DNA of 64,000 bases from Diploscapter coronatus (Eukaryota; Nematoda; Chromadorea; Rhabditida; Rhabditidae). Position 1 is the first letter of the stretch, and the number at the start of each line of letters is the position of its first letter. Under the pieces are notes generated by a model. The model saw nothing but the letters and a program-made list of their open reading frames with translations, was not told the origin of the DNA and made no database searches. The position numbers were made by a program, and so were the translations under genes. The stretch lies in the NCBI GenBank assembly GCA_964036155.1, contig OZ038422.1, positions 51,545,201 through 51,609,200 on the forward strand, given 5' to 3'. Of the stretch, positions 12,231 to 25,340 are shown in pieces.

Positions 12231-13047
12231 TCACTTTTTTCCGTTTGCTGCATTTCCAATTGGCACTGTGGCGCGCTGTGCTGCGAGACGCTCTTCGTGA
12301 ATCGTTTTGTATCTGGAAAAAATCGATAAATCAACAATCTAGGTTCCGCCCAGTTTTTGATAAAGTCAAATGAGAAAAAGAAATTTAAACAAAAATTAAA
12401 AGAAGAAAATCTTAAATCTTACTTCTTGAGTAGGGCGATTTTGCCTGCCTCAAGTTCTCGCTCGTATTCCTGGAATTTTTAGGTTTATTATTTTTTTTCA
12501 ATTTTTATTATTAATTGAAGAGAACGTCGATATTCAAAGATTACGCTATTCGTCCCGTTTCTCTTCTACGCGACTCGTTATTTCACTACAATTCGATTTC
12601 TAATTTGCAGAATGAATATCGACTTTCCCTCCAATTGTCAATACATCGATTCTTCAAATTTCTATTCCTACTATCAAAATTCGAATAAAATTTTTGGCTA
12701 TGAATATTTTGAAACATCTATTTTAGGAACTTCTGAACATACAATAAAATCAACATTATAAATCATATTCCGCTCCTAAATTTTTGAAACAAATTTAAAG
12801 AAAAAAACTGACTTGCATAGGCTTCCAATAGTACGAGACGACATTGGCGCCCACGATAATGCCCGCAACCAGGAAAAACGACTTCTTAATTGCCAAGTCG
12901 AAGCTGAAAATATAAATTAAATAAAAATAGCATATATTTAAAAGAAATAAATCTAAAAATAATAAAAAGAAATTTAAACTTAATGAATAAAAAATAGTTT
13001 TAAAAGAACCTGATTCGGTACGGCCACCAAGTCGGATTCGCGGACAT
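12231..13047 (-). CDS. Small single-pass membrane protein, 85 aa
   Basis: Four exons (13010-13047, 12813-12903, 12423-12469, 12231-12312) join in frame to 85 aa. The start ATG lies 21 bases after an AAATTCAG acceptor, with no ATG between, so this looks like a trans-spliced first exon. The protein begins MSANPTWWPYRISF, has one hydrophobic segment (about residues 21-40, FFLVAGIIVGANVVSYY) and then a charged helical tail rich in E, K and R ending NGKK. Size and layout resemble accessory subunits of mitochondrial inner-membrane complexes, but I do not recognise the family and this is only a guess. It lies about 400 bp upstream of the ALKBH1 gene on the same strand, compatible with an operon. Confidence 0.65.
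12515..12634. mobile_element. MITE family B, copy 2
   Basis: A 120-bp element with ends TTGAAGAGAACGTCGATATT and (reversed) TTGGAGGGAAAGTCGATATT. It lies in the intron between exons 2 and 3 of the 85-aa membrane protein gene. Confidence 0.7.
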
Positions 13048-14207
13048 ACAAACGAACAAATCCGGATCGTTTTTGGGTTACTGAATTTAAAAAATAATAA
13101 TAATAATAATAAAAAAATTAAAAGACAAGGACGAAATATAGGGAAGGTACAGTTAAACGCAGCGCATTTTGTTTAATTGTAAACGAAGATAGAATGGAGG
13201 CTTCTCTTCGCTGTTTTATTATTATCTTTGCTTCTTTACGAGTTTTTTCTCTAATATTTATTCATGTTTACTATGAAAACAAACATGTGGACAATATATA
13301 TGGACAACACTTCTAAACAATTTCTATATGTCAAAATTTGCATAAAATCTTGTAAACAAGCATCGTATGTTTCGTAGAATTAGGACTAAGGTACGATGTT
13401 TATTTATATTAATTCGAGGAAAAATGCTTGAAAATATAATAATGGTTAAGAATATGTAGATTTAAACTTGAAGTAATAACTTCACTAATGTATAATATTT
13501 CATGGATGCATTCTCCAAAATATTCCATTGAAATGATAGTGAAAATTGAGATATTTTAGCAATAAATTTGTGAGACCAAATTTAAATTTGAGATCCAAAA
13601 ATAGTTGAACGAGATAAGATGTGACTTAAATTATCTAACCTTCGTATGAAAATAATTTAAACTCAGATGATCAATAGTTAATAAATTACCGGAATTGTGA
13701 TAATTTTATCACAAGAGTGTGAATTGATTTTGAGAATTAATATAAATTAGGATATCGATGAAATACTCGAATCGATACAATATTGATAACGGTTTTGTCT
13801 GAAATTTGAAGGTAGATATGCTAGGCATGTTTTAGAAAAGAAAAACAATAAATACAATAAATACAAAAATCACGATTATAAAGAAATAATTATGACATTC
13901 CTAGTAGAAAAGCATGAAACAACTTTTTAAAATCATAAATGGCATTACCCAAATTTCTGATTAGGTATTGCTATTTATAAACGATCAAAATGATCATCAG
14001 ATAGCAATGAAATTTTGAATCTTGAAACTTGAAGTGGTAAAATGAGAATAACTTATTCGAAGTTTCGAACTAACCTAACTTATAAACTCTAAGAAAGTTA
14101 CACGGACTTAATAATTATTGTAGCTAGGAATGAAAAATGCATCATCATATAACAAATTTAGAAACATAAAATTTCAACACATAAATGAGATAATAATTCA
14201 ATAATGA
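13048..14207. other. Spacer between minus-strand genes
   Basis: AT-rich DNA with an AAT trinucleotide run at 13095-13111. No exon was recognised on either strand. Confidence 0.5.
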
Positions 14208-14614
14208 CTAGGGACCGCAAACCCCGCCCACTGTAACTGACGCATTGTAACAACAAGTGGTTTTGAACCATTTCAAGGCTTATGGTAATTTTTTAAAACT
14301 TTCTTGTGTCTAACTCGATGATTATCGACAAAGATGCTGAAATCAAGAATTAAAAATTAGAATAGCGCACGAAATCGACAAATTTTTGTCTTTGGTTTTA
14401 AGTTTTTAAAACTTTAGCCTTTGACCACCCCTGCGTCCAAATTCATTTTTCAAAGGCCCTTTGTTCGTTTTACCATACAGTTTTATGCTAATTTTGCCGT
14501 TTTATTAATTAAAAAATATTTTTTCTTCGCCAATCACTTAGTCATAGCGCTGTGTTCGTTTTGACACCGCATTTACCCCCTAGCGTGCATCCCCCAACAC
14601 CGTTTGTGATCCCT
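14208..14614. mobile_element. hAT-like MITE with 8-bp duplication
   Basis: A 407-bp element starts CTAGGGACCGCAAAC and ends GTTTGTGATCCCT, so its termini are imperfect inverted repeats of the AGGGACCGCAAAC type known from hAT elements. The 8-bp sequence AATAATGA flanks it on both sides (14200-14207 and 14615-14622), the duplication length of hAT transposition. It has no transposase frame. Confidence 0.8.
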
Positions 14615-14750
14615 AATAATGACCTGCAAATATAATGAATGCATAACTTATGAACATGTAAAATTGCAATATTTCATATCCCTGTGGAAAATAAATTCAT
14701 GTTCATAGCTACGAATGGTTAAGATAATTAAGATACAAGTTAGTTTTTGC

Positions 14751-15844
14751 TTATTTCTTTCCAGAGAAAATTTTTCCATGACGTCTTTTTATTTTGCATT
14801 GACATGAAGTCGGAATCTGAAAATTGCTATATTTAGAATTTAGTTTTTAGTAAGGAAAATTGAGTCACCTAGATGTGATTCTAGACGAAATAATCGGCTT
14901 GAATTGGATATTTCACGAAAATCCCTTTATTCGATAGAGCTTATTTGAAATGATGATATTTTTGGTCATGCATGATTCGAAAAATAGAAAATTTCACAGA
15001 AAATTTATTTTGACCTAAGAAATATAAAATTAAAAGAAGCTCCTTACCCTGACTTTTCCAAATTGAAACGGCCCTGTAGAGCCTAACAGACGTATACCGG
15101 CTGGTCTAACGTCGTATACAGTGACACATTCAGAAGTCAGTCTTAAAACCGAGACGATAAGTTACAGCTCCTTATTATTTTCAAGTTTGTTATTACTATT
15201 TTGATGGTATAGCAATTTAGAGACAAGACAACTCATTAAGGATTTCACATGTCTCCTTTTTATATTCTGGTGAGACATATTTGAAGAGGAAAGGTAAAAA
15301 AACCTATCTTTATCAACAACTGCACAAGACGGTCTGTGGTTTGCTTCACATTCCGCCAATTTCACGACTAAACTGTGTTCATCGTCTTGTTGAATTTCGA
15401 CTCGGCTACCATTATTCACTGAAAATCATCATTTCTTATGCAAATTTATGTAAATTATGATTTGGGTAAAGAATAAACAGCAAGAATCACTAATATTATA
15501 TGAATGTAACTATGGGAGTTTGTATAGCTTACAATGTCCGAATTTAGGCATGTGTTCTTCATACACGATCATAGAGCAAACAGCGAAATCCAGTGGCTTT
15601 CCTTTGGTCGGTTGAATGTTTTCAGGAGCGGGCTAAAATGTTAAGAATTAAATTAAAACTACTTATGCTAACTACCCCATTCCTATGCGCAAAATCGATA
15701 TTGGCTTCTTGAAGGTCGATATTGGGATGCAAGTGAACGACTGAAATTGGATTTTTGATAGAATGTGGGAAATTTGGACTTACAAAGGCCCTGACACCAG
15801 CCGCTAAGCATGAAAATGATGGTCAGCATTAACAGCGTCGACAT
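14751..15844 (-). CDS. Secreted neurotrophin/Spatzle-like cystine-knot protein, 166 aa
   Basis: Six exons (15784-15844, 15676-15740, 15533-15632, 15304-15418, 15048-15141, 14751-14816) join with matching phases into 166 codons and a stop. Residues 1-20 form a signal peptide (MSTLLMLTIIFMLSGWCQG). The mature part has exactly six cysteines with 37, 7, 11, 30 and 1 residues between them. Nerve growth factor has 42, 9, 11, 27 and 1, and the final C-x-C is typical of NGF and Spatzle knots. Local similarity is strongest at the end: SECVTVYDVRPAGIRLL, then KVRIPTSCQCKI, corresponding to the last two beta-strands. A basic tail (KIKRRHGK) follows, as in many growth factors. There is a likely N-glycosylation site (NNGS). 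It would act as an extracellular, probably dimeric ligand. The family call is inferred from cysteine spacing, not from a database match. Confidence 0.7.
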
Positions 15845-16657
15845 TATACTGTAATCGTCTTAGAGGTCCTACGCTGAAATATGCTGCTATTTAAATCATG
15901 ATTTGTTCGGGAAGGAAATATAATATCGCGATTTTATGATTAACCCAACGATAAGACGAAATGCGTTTGTTTCATATTTCAAATAACTTATCAATACACA
16001 ACTGAATGAAAGAGATATGATGAAGGATGTCTTAAAATGAGGCATATTTCTGAGAATTAAACGAGCCAATATCAAGAGTCTCTTGAAGTCAGAACTTCTT
16101 CCATTAGTTGACAAAATCATAAGTAAAATTTTCCTGAATTTCTGACTGAAGGGATATTTTATGAAAATATATGTGCATGCATGTAATCTGACATTAGTCT
16201 GAAGCGATACCGAAACTCTTTGGGCTTATAACTCTGATCTGAAGATATCGAAAGGATGAAAATTTGCAGACTCTTATAAGCCGAGGCGATAATCTGCTAG
16301 AAAGCAATCTGAATCAATGGCTTAAAATATTCGAATGATGTGAGCTAATCGTTTTTAAGCGGACTTAAACTTGAGATAGTATTTATAAGATATGTATTTG
16401 AACTGAACAGATAATATAGTGAGGCATACATCTGATATATGAATTTTCTGAGTATGTTAAGTGTTATATAGCATACAGAATTGTATCCTCGATAACTTAA
16501 GAGTTACCGAAGAATCGGAAAAATGTAAAGTGATGCATGCCTCGTGTGGGTGAAAGTTTTGTAGCATTTAGAAATTATATCGAGAAAATGTCGATGGAAA
16601 TCTTGAATTTTCCAAAAATTATATTTAAAACATCATAAATTCGTGCACATGGTGTAG

Positions 16658-16729
16658 GCAGGAATGTACGCGGTCTGTGAAAGTTGGAGACCGGATATTA
16701 ATTAATATCCGGGCCCGTACATCCATGGG
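16658..16729. mobile_element. Palindromic mini-element C, copy 1
   Basis: About 72 bp with ends GCAGGAATGTACG and (reversed) CCCATGGATGTACG. A perfect 22-bp palindrome (16691-16712, CCGGATATTAA and its complement) sits inside. A related copy is at 24301-24381. Confidence 0.65.
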
Positions 16730-19700
16730 TGTAGGGGTTAATTATATTTTAGAGAAAAATATGAAGTTTAACATGACTAGACATTAGACAGTTTTTTTGT
16801 TGAGTTGGCTCAGATATATTATAATTTCGCTCATTGGCAAAAGATTATGGTATGTTTTCGTACCAAAGCATAGAATTGTATAGAATATATCATTGTGTAT
16901 CTAGTAATGCCACTTCAAATCACATTATTTCAAGTTTTTGAAATATTTCGACAACTACGACTAATATTAATGCAAAAACAAATTTAGATCAGACTATCGT
17001 AAATTTAAACCTATCATTATAAAAAGTTAGATGCGATTAAACTAAATTTCAAGACCATGTGTCGATCTAATGTTCTAAGATAGCTACATTTTGCTAATTA
17101 TATAGCGTTTTCAATAGAAACATTCCTAGTATCATATATTTAACGTTAATTATTATCATGGTTAGCTAAGAACCTTTATCTGCATTAATGAATTCCTGAT
17201 AATGTAAGCCGCATTCGAAAGAACATTCCGAAGGATTTAGCCACGTGAAAAGCGATTTCAGCGAAATCAGAATGTCGACGTCGGGATTTAATAAATAAGC
17301 GTATCACAAATTATGTTAAACAATCGATATTAACATAATAAAATAATCAGAAATTATTGCTACGTAAAGTTAAATGAATACTAGAGACTTGATGATATTT
17401 ATAAGAAAGAAAAGTTTTAATGTAACAGTCAATATCAGCCTTAATGAACTCTAGTTATGTTCAATAATCATAAGCTATTTGGCAGTAATTATCTTGATAA
17501 TTTTTACATATGTCGGGAAAAAAACGTTCCAATGAGGTTTAATCACACTTATAAAATTGTTTAGAATATAATCTATCTATTTTGAGTTTCCAAGGAACTA
17601 TAATGAATCAGAAATAATATTTTTTAATTTCAAATATAAATAATGTCTAAAAAGATATAACAAATGTAGCATTTATCTTGCAATAATTCGCGCATTTTTC
17701 GCTGCAATGAAACTAATGCGTAATGCTCAATAAAATTGCAGATTTGAAAGGTCAACGCAACATGGGGCCTTGTAGAGGGATTGACTCATAATTTGTTTCA
17801 TTTTTCCTATAAAAGTTTCTGAAGACTTAGCTCCGCCCACTTTTATGGACTGGGTAGTGAAATGGAGAATAACGAAAAACTAACTTCAATATAAAAGTTG
17901 ATCAGAATTGTTAGTACTTTGTTGTAAAAAATGAACAATGTTATTAAATCCTATCTTTCTTCGGGGACAAATATCATCATTTTAGATAGATCGAATCCAA
18001 AATAAAGGTTGATCAAACCCACTCAAAATAAAACCTTACCCTACAAATTGCTATCAACTTCAAAAAGGATATTATTTTTGAGTTGAAATTTTGTAGTCGA
18101 AAGTTAAGAGCCGGTTTATCCAAAAACTAAAGACTAGCGAAAAAACTGAGATTTCAAAAATAAGCTAGATTTCATAGAGCCTACGAAATCTGAGTTGCTT
18201 CAAAGATTAGCTTACAAAAAATCGCAAAAAGTTTGTTTATATGACTTGACACAAATTTTTTAAACAGAAAATGAGCTTATTTTTGAAAACACTACAGAGG
18301 CTATTTACCGAGTTTTCAAAGGACTTTCCTACATCATAAGTTTATGGAAAAGATTTGATTTTCAAAATATGTTCCGAATAACTCAATTCATTTATGTTCG
18401 ATAAAGCTATATCAAATTTCACGCCATATATTATAAAATTAAGTTTATTGTAAATTCTAAGAAATTTCACTAATAAAATTACTCAAGTATCAATTTCTAT
18501 ATCAATTTCTAAATCAATTTTTTCAAACAAGGAACGATTATTTGAAAATTAAATTTCAACAAAGAATTCTGGATGTGCTTCTTGAATACTGCATTTTTTG
18601 CAGGTTAGAGGATACTGTGAGTCGTATAAAATATTGCGCCTAATTAATTATTCCAAAAAGAAACCCTCGCAATAAAAAATGACTGCATTTCTAGGATCTA
18701 AGAAAACGGCTCACTAACAAGTCTTTATTAAATTATAGTTCTGAAGATATATCATACGGATAAAATCCACATGTTTTAGTATATGATACACTTAATTTCT
18801 GAGATACTGTATCAAATAACTCAAACTCTGGCCATATGTTAAATTATTTTAAATGCTAGAGACTCAGAGTGTTAACAATTAAGTTGCAGAATAGAGTCAT
18901 CCAGGCTGAAACTCGATCGTACGAACTTTAGTAAATTAAAGAAGCGCGAACTAGGAAGTTATGCATGAATTAACAGCGAATGAAAAATAAGAATTATCGC
19001 TTCTAAGAAAAACTCAGATATGGCGTAGGCGCTGGAAAAATGCATGAAAGTTGAAAATTAACGAATGGAGATCAAAATATTTAAATTCGCGAAAACTATA
19101 ACCTGGAAAATGGAGTTCCTATTAATGGGTCACTTACTTCATAAGACTCGTAAAGTTATTCAGGAAAGTAAATTAATGTATAGAGACCGAGTGTTTTTCT
19201 GCTTTTTTCTTGAAAAATGAATATGAAAGGGACGAATTGAAGGAATATTTGAGTAAATAAAAAGTAGTGACATAATATAGCCGACTCAAATTATGTCATA
19301 AAACATAACTTTTTAGTTCTTGTAATAAAGTTATCTAAAACTATTCGTGAATCCATGTGAATTGAGGAAACTTGTCAAGTGCCGCTACATTTTTCGCGCA
19401 CGAAATCATTGCGTCATGAATATGAAAATAGTTCATTCAAAATCAAGCAAGAGTGTGATACTCCCATGTTTCTATATATCCAAAATAATTCAGGCCTCGA
19501 TATTTTAATGGATGAATAAATCATATATCGGAACAAAGATAAAGTCAGCATGAGCGTTATTTTCAAACCCAATCAACCAAAAATATTCGCTCTCATGCCA
19601 AAACCATGCCGGAAACTTTCATTTAGGATTTTTAATACGCAAATTAAATATTTAGCACATATTAAAGTTTTCCGAGGATCATGGTCATTGCTACGCAAGA

Positions 19701-21086
19701 TAATTCAATTAATGAGGCAAAGCTTAATTGTGAAATAGTTACATTCCATTAGTTAATCCGAATGACCGTTAGAAATGTGCAGCGTGTAACATCCGTAATG
19801 ACGTTAACAAGTGGCATAACTTCCTAGTAAATGTCGTAAATATACGCATATTTTATGGACAAAAACTTATCTCATTATGAAATCCTAATTATTAAATACA
19901 CGTTTATAAAGGTTTTTAAAGTATTTGGTTAATTTCCTCTTTAAGTGCGTATCATCACACAAAACCCATGGCTTCCTAATATAAAAAGTAGCTGTAACTA
20001 AGATAAACTTGGTATTATCGTTTTATCCTAAGGACTATGGTAATCGTATGCGATTAGCGTTGTTCAATTTTATTTTATTTACAGCATTCTAACCAGCCAT
20101 TTCCAAGTTTGACTCAAATTCATGTCTAAGAAATAATGACTTTTATATGGGCATGGTATCAGCATTTTTCTTATAAACGCATTAAATTTTCATTAAAAAA
20201 ATGATCAGAAGGTAGGGAACACAGGAACTGACCTGCGACTGACGTGTTCTCGATCATAAAATTTCGGTTAAATTACTGGAAAACGACTCAGATCTAGATG
20301 AAACACGATAAAATTCGCATAAATTCTGAAATTGAGCTGTCCAACCGAAGGGATCTAATGAAAATACGAAAACATATATGCATCGAGAGTCTCGGAGTGG
20401 GCTGAATTCAAGGTTACAACCCAGGGCAATGGCAGTGGAATTAGACCAGACTTAGCCACTCAGGGTCGTGAAAATTTATGGACCTGAATGGATGTTTCGT
20501 ATGCGCGGGCGAGGTTAAAAGAAGACCGAAAATTCATTGTCAATTTTGGATAACAAAGACAAGAATATATCATGCATTCTTTGAGAAAATGAAGCATCAA
20601 TGTTAAAGGCTTGGCACAGAAAATATGTTTCGGAAAAATTATCCAAGTAGTGCATTCGGATACGGAGAATCCGAATATCAGGGTTCCACCCTTTGTTTTC
20701 CCTCGTTTTTGTAGCTAAAATTATGAAAAGCCTAAAAATAGGCAATTTCGTAAAAGTGCTCTTCACGATCCGAAAGTCATACTGGCTGATAAAACTCGAT
20801 GATCTGATCACGAGGATGCAAAAAATATTTTGAAAAAAATCAAATGGCCATAATTGGACCCTATAAACTAGAATTTCGTCGATTTTCATTTCAAATCGAA
20901 ATAGACTTCGTAAAATGAAAAAGGCGCACTCCGATTTTTGAAATGTTAAGCCCATGGACTCTAGTTTGATGTCAGCTCAAACCGTTTCCCAAAAAGTGGA
21001 ATCCAAAGGCTTCTTTCAACGATTTTATGAGAAGCATCAAAGAAATTCGTGAAGCGCGACGCAGCGGTCTTTCCGTCTTCACTCAG

Positions 21087-21422
21087 TCCTGTTCATTAAC
21101 GAAAGCTTTTTGCCTGCGGAAATTTAGCTGATCCCGATGATTTTAACGGAAGTAGGCGAGGCGAAGGACCCCTGCTATTTCCGTCAATACCGTATTACGA
21201 TGTTAGATTAGGTACCCTTTTGGCTGACATTTTCTGACACCTCTTTTTCACGCAATATAATATATTATCCTGCACCATACTTCAATACAGGCGAGAGATT
21301 TTCTGCTTTCTTTTTCAGAAAAGTAAAGGGAAAAGTATGCTACGTCGTCTGGAATATTTTCTTCGCGATACGCGTATTTTGGGAGTAAAGAAGGCGTGGC
21401 TTGTGTTCGTTAATGAACAGGA
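21087..21422. mobile_element. Inverted-repeat element with perfect 17-bp ends
   Basis: TCCTGTTCATTAACGAA (21087-21103) recurs exactly inverted at 21406-21422, bounding 336 bp with no long reading frame. It is probably a MITE; no clear target duplication was seen. Confidence 0.65.
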
Positions 21423-24030
21423 TCATGTGCGTAATAATTTGAAAAAGTAGCTAAATTCTAAACATTCATTTTAAACGGGCGAAAAATTTAAGTTTAAAAT
21501 GTAGTTAAAGTGCAAAATTCAATAGATGTCGCCAGATAAAAGCATCGAAAAAAATCTCGGGTCAAAAAGTTCAAATTAAAATTTCGAGAACGAAAAGGAA
21601 ATTTTTGCACTATTGTCTAAAGACTTCCGGGAAAAGTTTATATCTTTACATAACGAAGAATCATAAATTGACTAATTTTAGAGCACAACTTCTAAGTCAA
21701 ATTTAGATGAACAAAAGAATGTACAAAAATAATAAACTCTCGAATAATAGGGCATATTTTTTGGCTCGATAAAAATAGATATCAAATGATGTTGATGTGA
21801 AAATGCAAATTAAATTATATGGAACATTTAGATTGTATTAATTATAAGTAAGGAATAATGATTATGGTGGAGTGTTGAGGTAGGCCTCAACTAGGTTTCC
21901 TGTATGATTTAAAGTGTTTAAGTGCTAATGATTTGTAAATATTCTACTAATGAGGATAGTTATACTAAACGCATCGCTAGGTTTTGCATAATAATTTTGT
22001 GCAAAAACATCATGACTAAGTCGAATAACGAGCATGATAATGTAATTTTGATAACAATGATATCTTTAAAAACAACCTAAAATGACGTAAGGTGACATTC
22101 AACAAACTTTAAACTATGGTTAGATTTCAAAATTTCAAAAAGCATGAATCGATTGGAAACCATCTAAGAGTTAAGTAGTAAATTATCTAATTATTCTGAA
22201 CATACTTATACAGACGAATTAACGAAAATAGTAATTAAATCGAGAAAATCGATTGAAAATTGAGCCAAACTATGTGTTGAACAGTCGAGTTTCGAGGGGG
22301 CGTGGCCTGAGTTTCCTGACTCGCAAAATGTATGCAGGATTGAGTTTCTGATATGACTCAATATTCATGAAAATCGATATTTTTCAGTATCACAACTAAA
22401 ATCAAAGTCCAACATGAGAATTCGTCCTGCATACCGAAAATCCCACGTTGCTAAATTTGTCCGTTACATCAAAAATTTAAATTTCCTGTGTCTCGCTTCT
22501 CGCCTCGCACTCAATGGTATTTCATAGCTAGTACCGCTTTTTTCTGTCGTTTCAATTTTGAATTTTCAACGCGTAAATTCAACGTTCAAAATGCGGGCAT
22601 GACCAAACTCTTCATACGTTATAAATTTCGCGAAATTTAAGGCGATCAAAAAATCTTAACACCTAAGGATTTTATTCAGCTTTCTTTTAATACTCTGAAT
22701 AACGAAGAATTTTTCTTTTAAGTCATGAAAAATACCGGAATTGCTAACGTTAGCTGGTTTGAAAAAGGCTCCCGGTTTGATCCAAAGAAAGCGCGTCGTA
22801 AACTTTTATATGCTAAGAATTATTTTTACAAGCGAAGGTGTCTGCTAACGTCAAACATTATTTATACCTTAAAAGGTGTAAATATAATTTTAGAAACTTA
22901 TACTAGAGAAAATGAAGGTAAAACATCTCAATTTCTCTCTTATGAACCATAAAATTTTAGAAACTAATGCGAAAAGGAAGTATCGAGTATCAATTATGCA
23001 TGAAAAATCGTAGAGCGCATTTCCGGATGATATAATGGGTATATTAACTATATAATTTCCGCATAATTATGGTCACTTAACATCGAATCGGAATAAGGCT
23101 CAGGTTATTATAATTAGTCGCCCACCATATTATCCTCCGATTTGCAAATATGCAAATTGAGATATACGTGCACCTGCCCAAAACCTATGTTTTCCTTGCA
23201 TTTCCGAAATCACCATCAATATCATTCCCGAAAATAATTAAAATATTAACGCTGCCATGATACCATATATCAACAAAGATATATTTTGAGAACTAGATTG
23301 TTCTAAATTTAATAAAAATACACATTCTGGATTAAAAAATATAATGCATGATAAAAATCTGAAAAAAAAACTTCGAATTCATTGATATAGGATAGTAGAT
23401 TTACGGCCCCGACTTTTGTCTAGTTTAATATGACGAGGAACATTATTGAAATTCTAGTCATTCGAATTTAAAAGTTTATTTAATTTGGAACGTTCAAAAT
23501 GTCCCTTATTTATTTCTGCAAATGTTAAACGGTCTAATTCTTAAGAACTTGACACTTTGCATCGCATTTAATTATGCAGTTTTAGGAGAAGAAAAAATTT
23601 GTTAAAATCAACTATTTTGGAAGGTTTTTTTTTTAATAATATAGGAAAATTTCAATCAAAAATGAAATTATACATTACTTATCTTAATAAATAGAGATGG
23701 GGCTATTGAAATCAGGGTATTTTAAATTCTTCAATTTCTTCCTAATTTGAAAGGAGCACTAAAGCTCAGTTATTCTCGTTTTAAGGAAGTGTGATAATCT
23801 ACGCTCTAAAACAGTAACTAATTGAAAAGATGAATGTCATCATCCACACGTGGAGCAATTCATTTCGAGAGCACGAACTTGACAAATTAGGCCAGCATAT
23901 CAAAGCTAGTTTAAAGCATGGTCAAATTTCGATTCTTTTATTTCATCTACAATAGACCAAAGATTTTTTCTACAATTATTTAAACGAAATATAGCAATCT
24001 TGAAAAATAGCAGCGATAATAAAGTAGTAG

Positions 24031-24120
24031 CTAGAGTCCCAAGCCTCTGCCCCTTGCAGAAATGCGTCTGTGGTAGAAGTGTGGTAGTTTGAAACAAAAA
24101 AATTGGGAAGGAAAGAGGAA
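24031..24120 (-). mobile_element. MITE family A, half copy
   Basis: CTAGAGTCCCAAGCCTCTGC and the following bases are the reverse complement of the right half of the copy at 4914-5125, including the paired motif around CTACCAC. The left half is missing. Confidence 0.65.
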
Positions 24121-24300
24121 CACGGTGCGTTCACTTCAGATACCCATAACTTTGCGTAGGATGAGCTATTTTGAAAGATTTAAAGTGCTTAGAATACCGA
24201 ATAAAAATCCTTTCAAGAAAGTATAAATTGCCTATTTCATCTTGTATTTCAGGAATATACTTGCGCTCTCTAAGTATAGGGTAAGCAATGGAGGGGTTAA

Positions 24301-24381
24301 TACCAGGGATGTACGCGGTACGTAAAAATTGGGACCCGGACATTAATTTATTTCCGGCTCAGAGTTCGTACATCCTTGGTT
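24301..24381. mobile_element. Palindromic mini-element C, copy 2
   Basis: About 80 bp with ends TACCAGGGATGTACG and (reversed) TAACCAAGGATGTACG, and the same internal order as the copy at 16658. The TA dinucleotide at each end could be a TA target duplication. Confidence 0.65.
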
Positions 24382-25340
24382 ACTACATTTGCTTATCAAT
24401 ATCATTTCATGCGTTACTACGTCATTATCGTTACTACTTTTCAGGCTGACACTAACCTAATTTTTACCAATGCTATCATAATTTTAATACAAAAGCTTGA
24501 AGTACTTCAAGGCATATCTATGCCTTGGCATGAATTTTCAAAATAGGCTCCTATTTTTCCATATAAACAAATGAGGTACACGCTTAATGTGTTATGTGGT
24601 ATGAACCGATGAAAACAATAATACGGGGTCACCTAAAGTAACTTAACCCCGAGCTACCTTACTTTGGAATTTTCGAAATGTCAACCTACAAATTCTCGCT
24701 AATTTTCAATCTAAGTCGGCGAAAGTGTTCTATACAAATCTTCGAAAACTCGAGAGATGCAATTGAAGAATTTATACAAGATCTTGCCTGGGATTTGCTA
24801 TTTTTAACCCTTTTCGTCGGGGCCTACAACTCTCAGCATTGAATTGCTTTGATAAGCGGGGCGGAAATCGGAAAGATTTCAATTTTAGGTAACTTAGCAA
24901 TCAGCACACACTATTGTAGCTGTTTTGAAGGGTACAATTGGGAAATTTTGAGGTATGATGAGATGAAATGTAATTTTCGGGATTAGCAGAATATATTATT
25001 TAAAATAATATGCTTAAATTCAAAATATTAAACAATAAAGAAGGAGCCTTTAGAACAGACTTAAATGGCACACCTACAGGGAAAGTCATCAAATTCGTCG
25101 CCTTTTATACCCGGTATTGCATAAACTGTAGTTTTATAATATGGAAATAACGCGTTTTTATTCAAATATGTGGGAGTTCCATGCAATGAAGCATGAATTT
25201 TTAAGTTTTTAAACAATTCCACTTAAAAATAGTGATAAGTTATGCTTGGATGACTTTTGAGATGAAAAAGAACGCCGCAAACTGCTTTTATGTTTGCGTA
25301 GTAGCATCAAAATTCAGTAAGATAGTGGACCGATTATAAA

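Noticed and set aside
20515..20955. 146-codon minus-strand open frame, the longest in the gene-poor region
   Set aside because: Composition is that of translated AT-rich noncoding DNA (many F, I, R, S), with no domain, no good start context and no partner exons.
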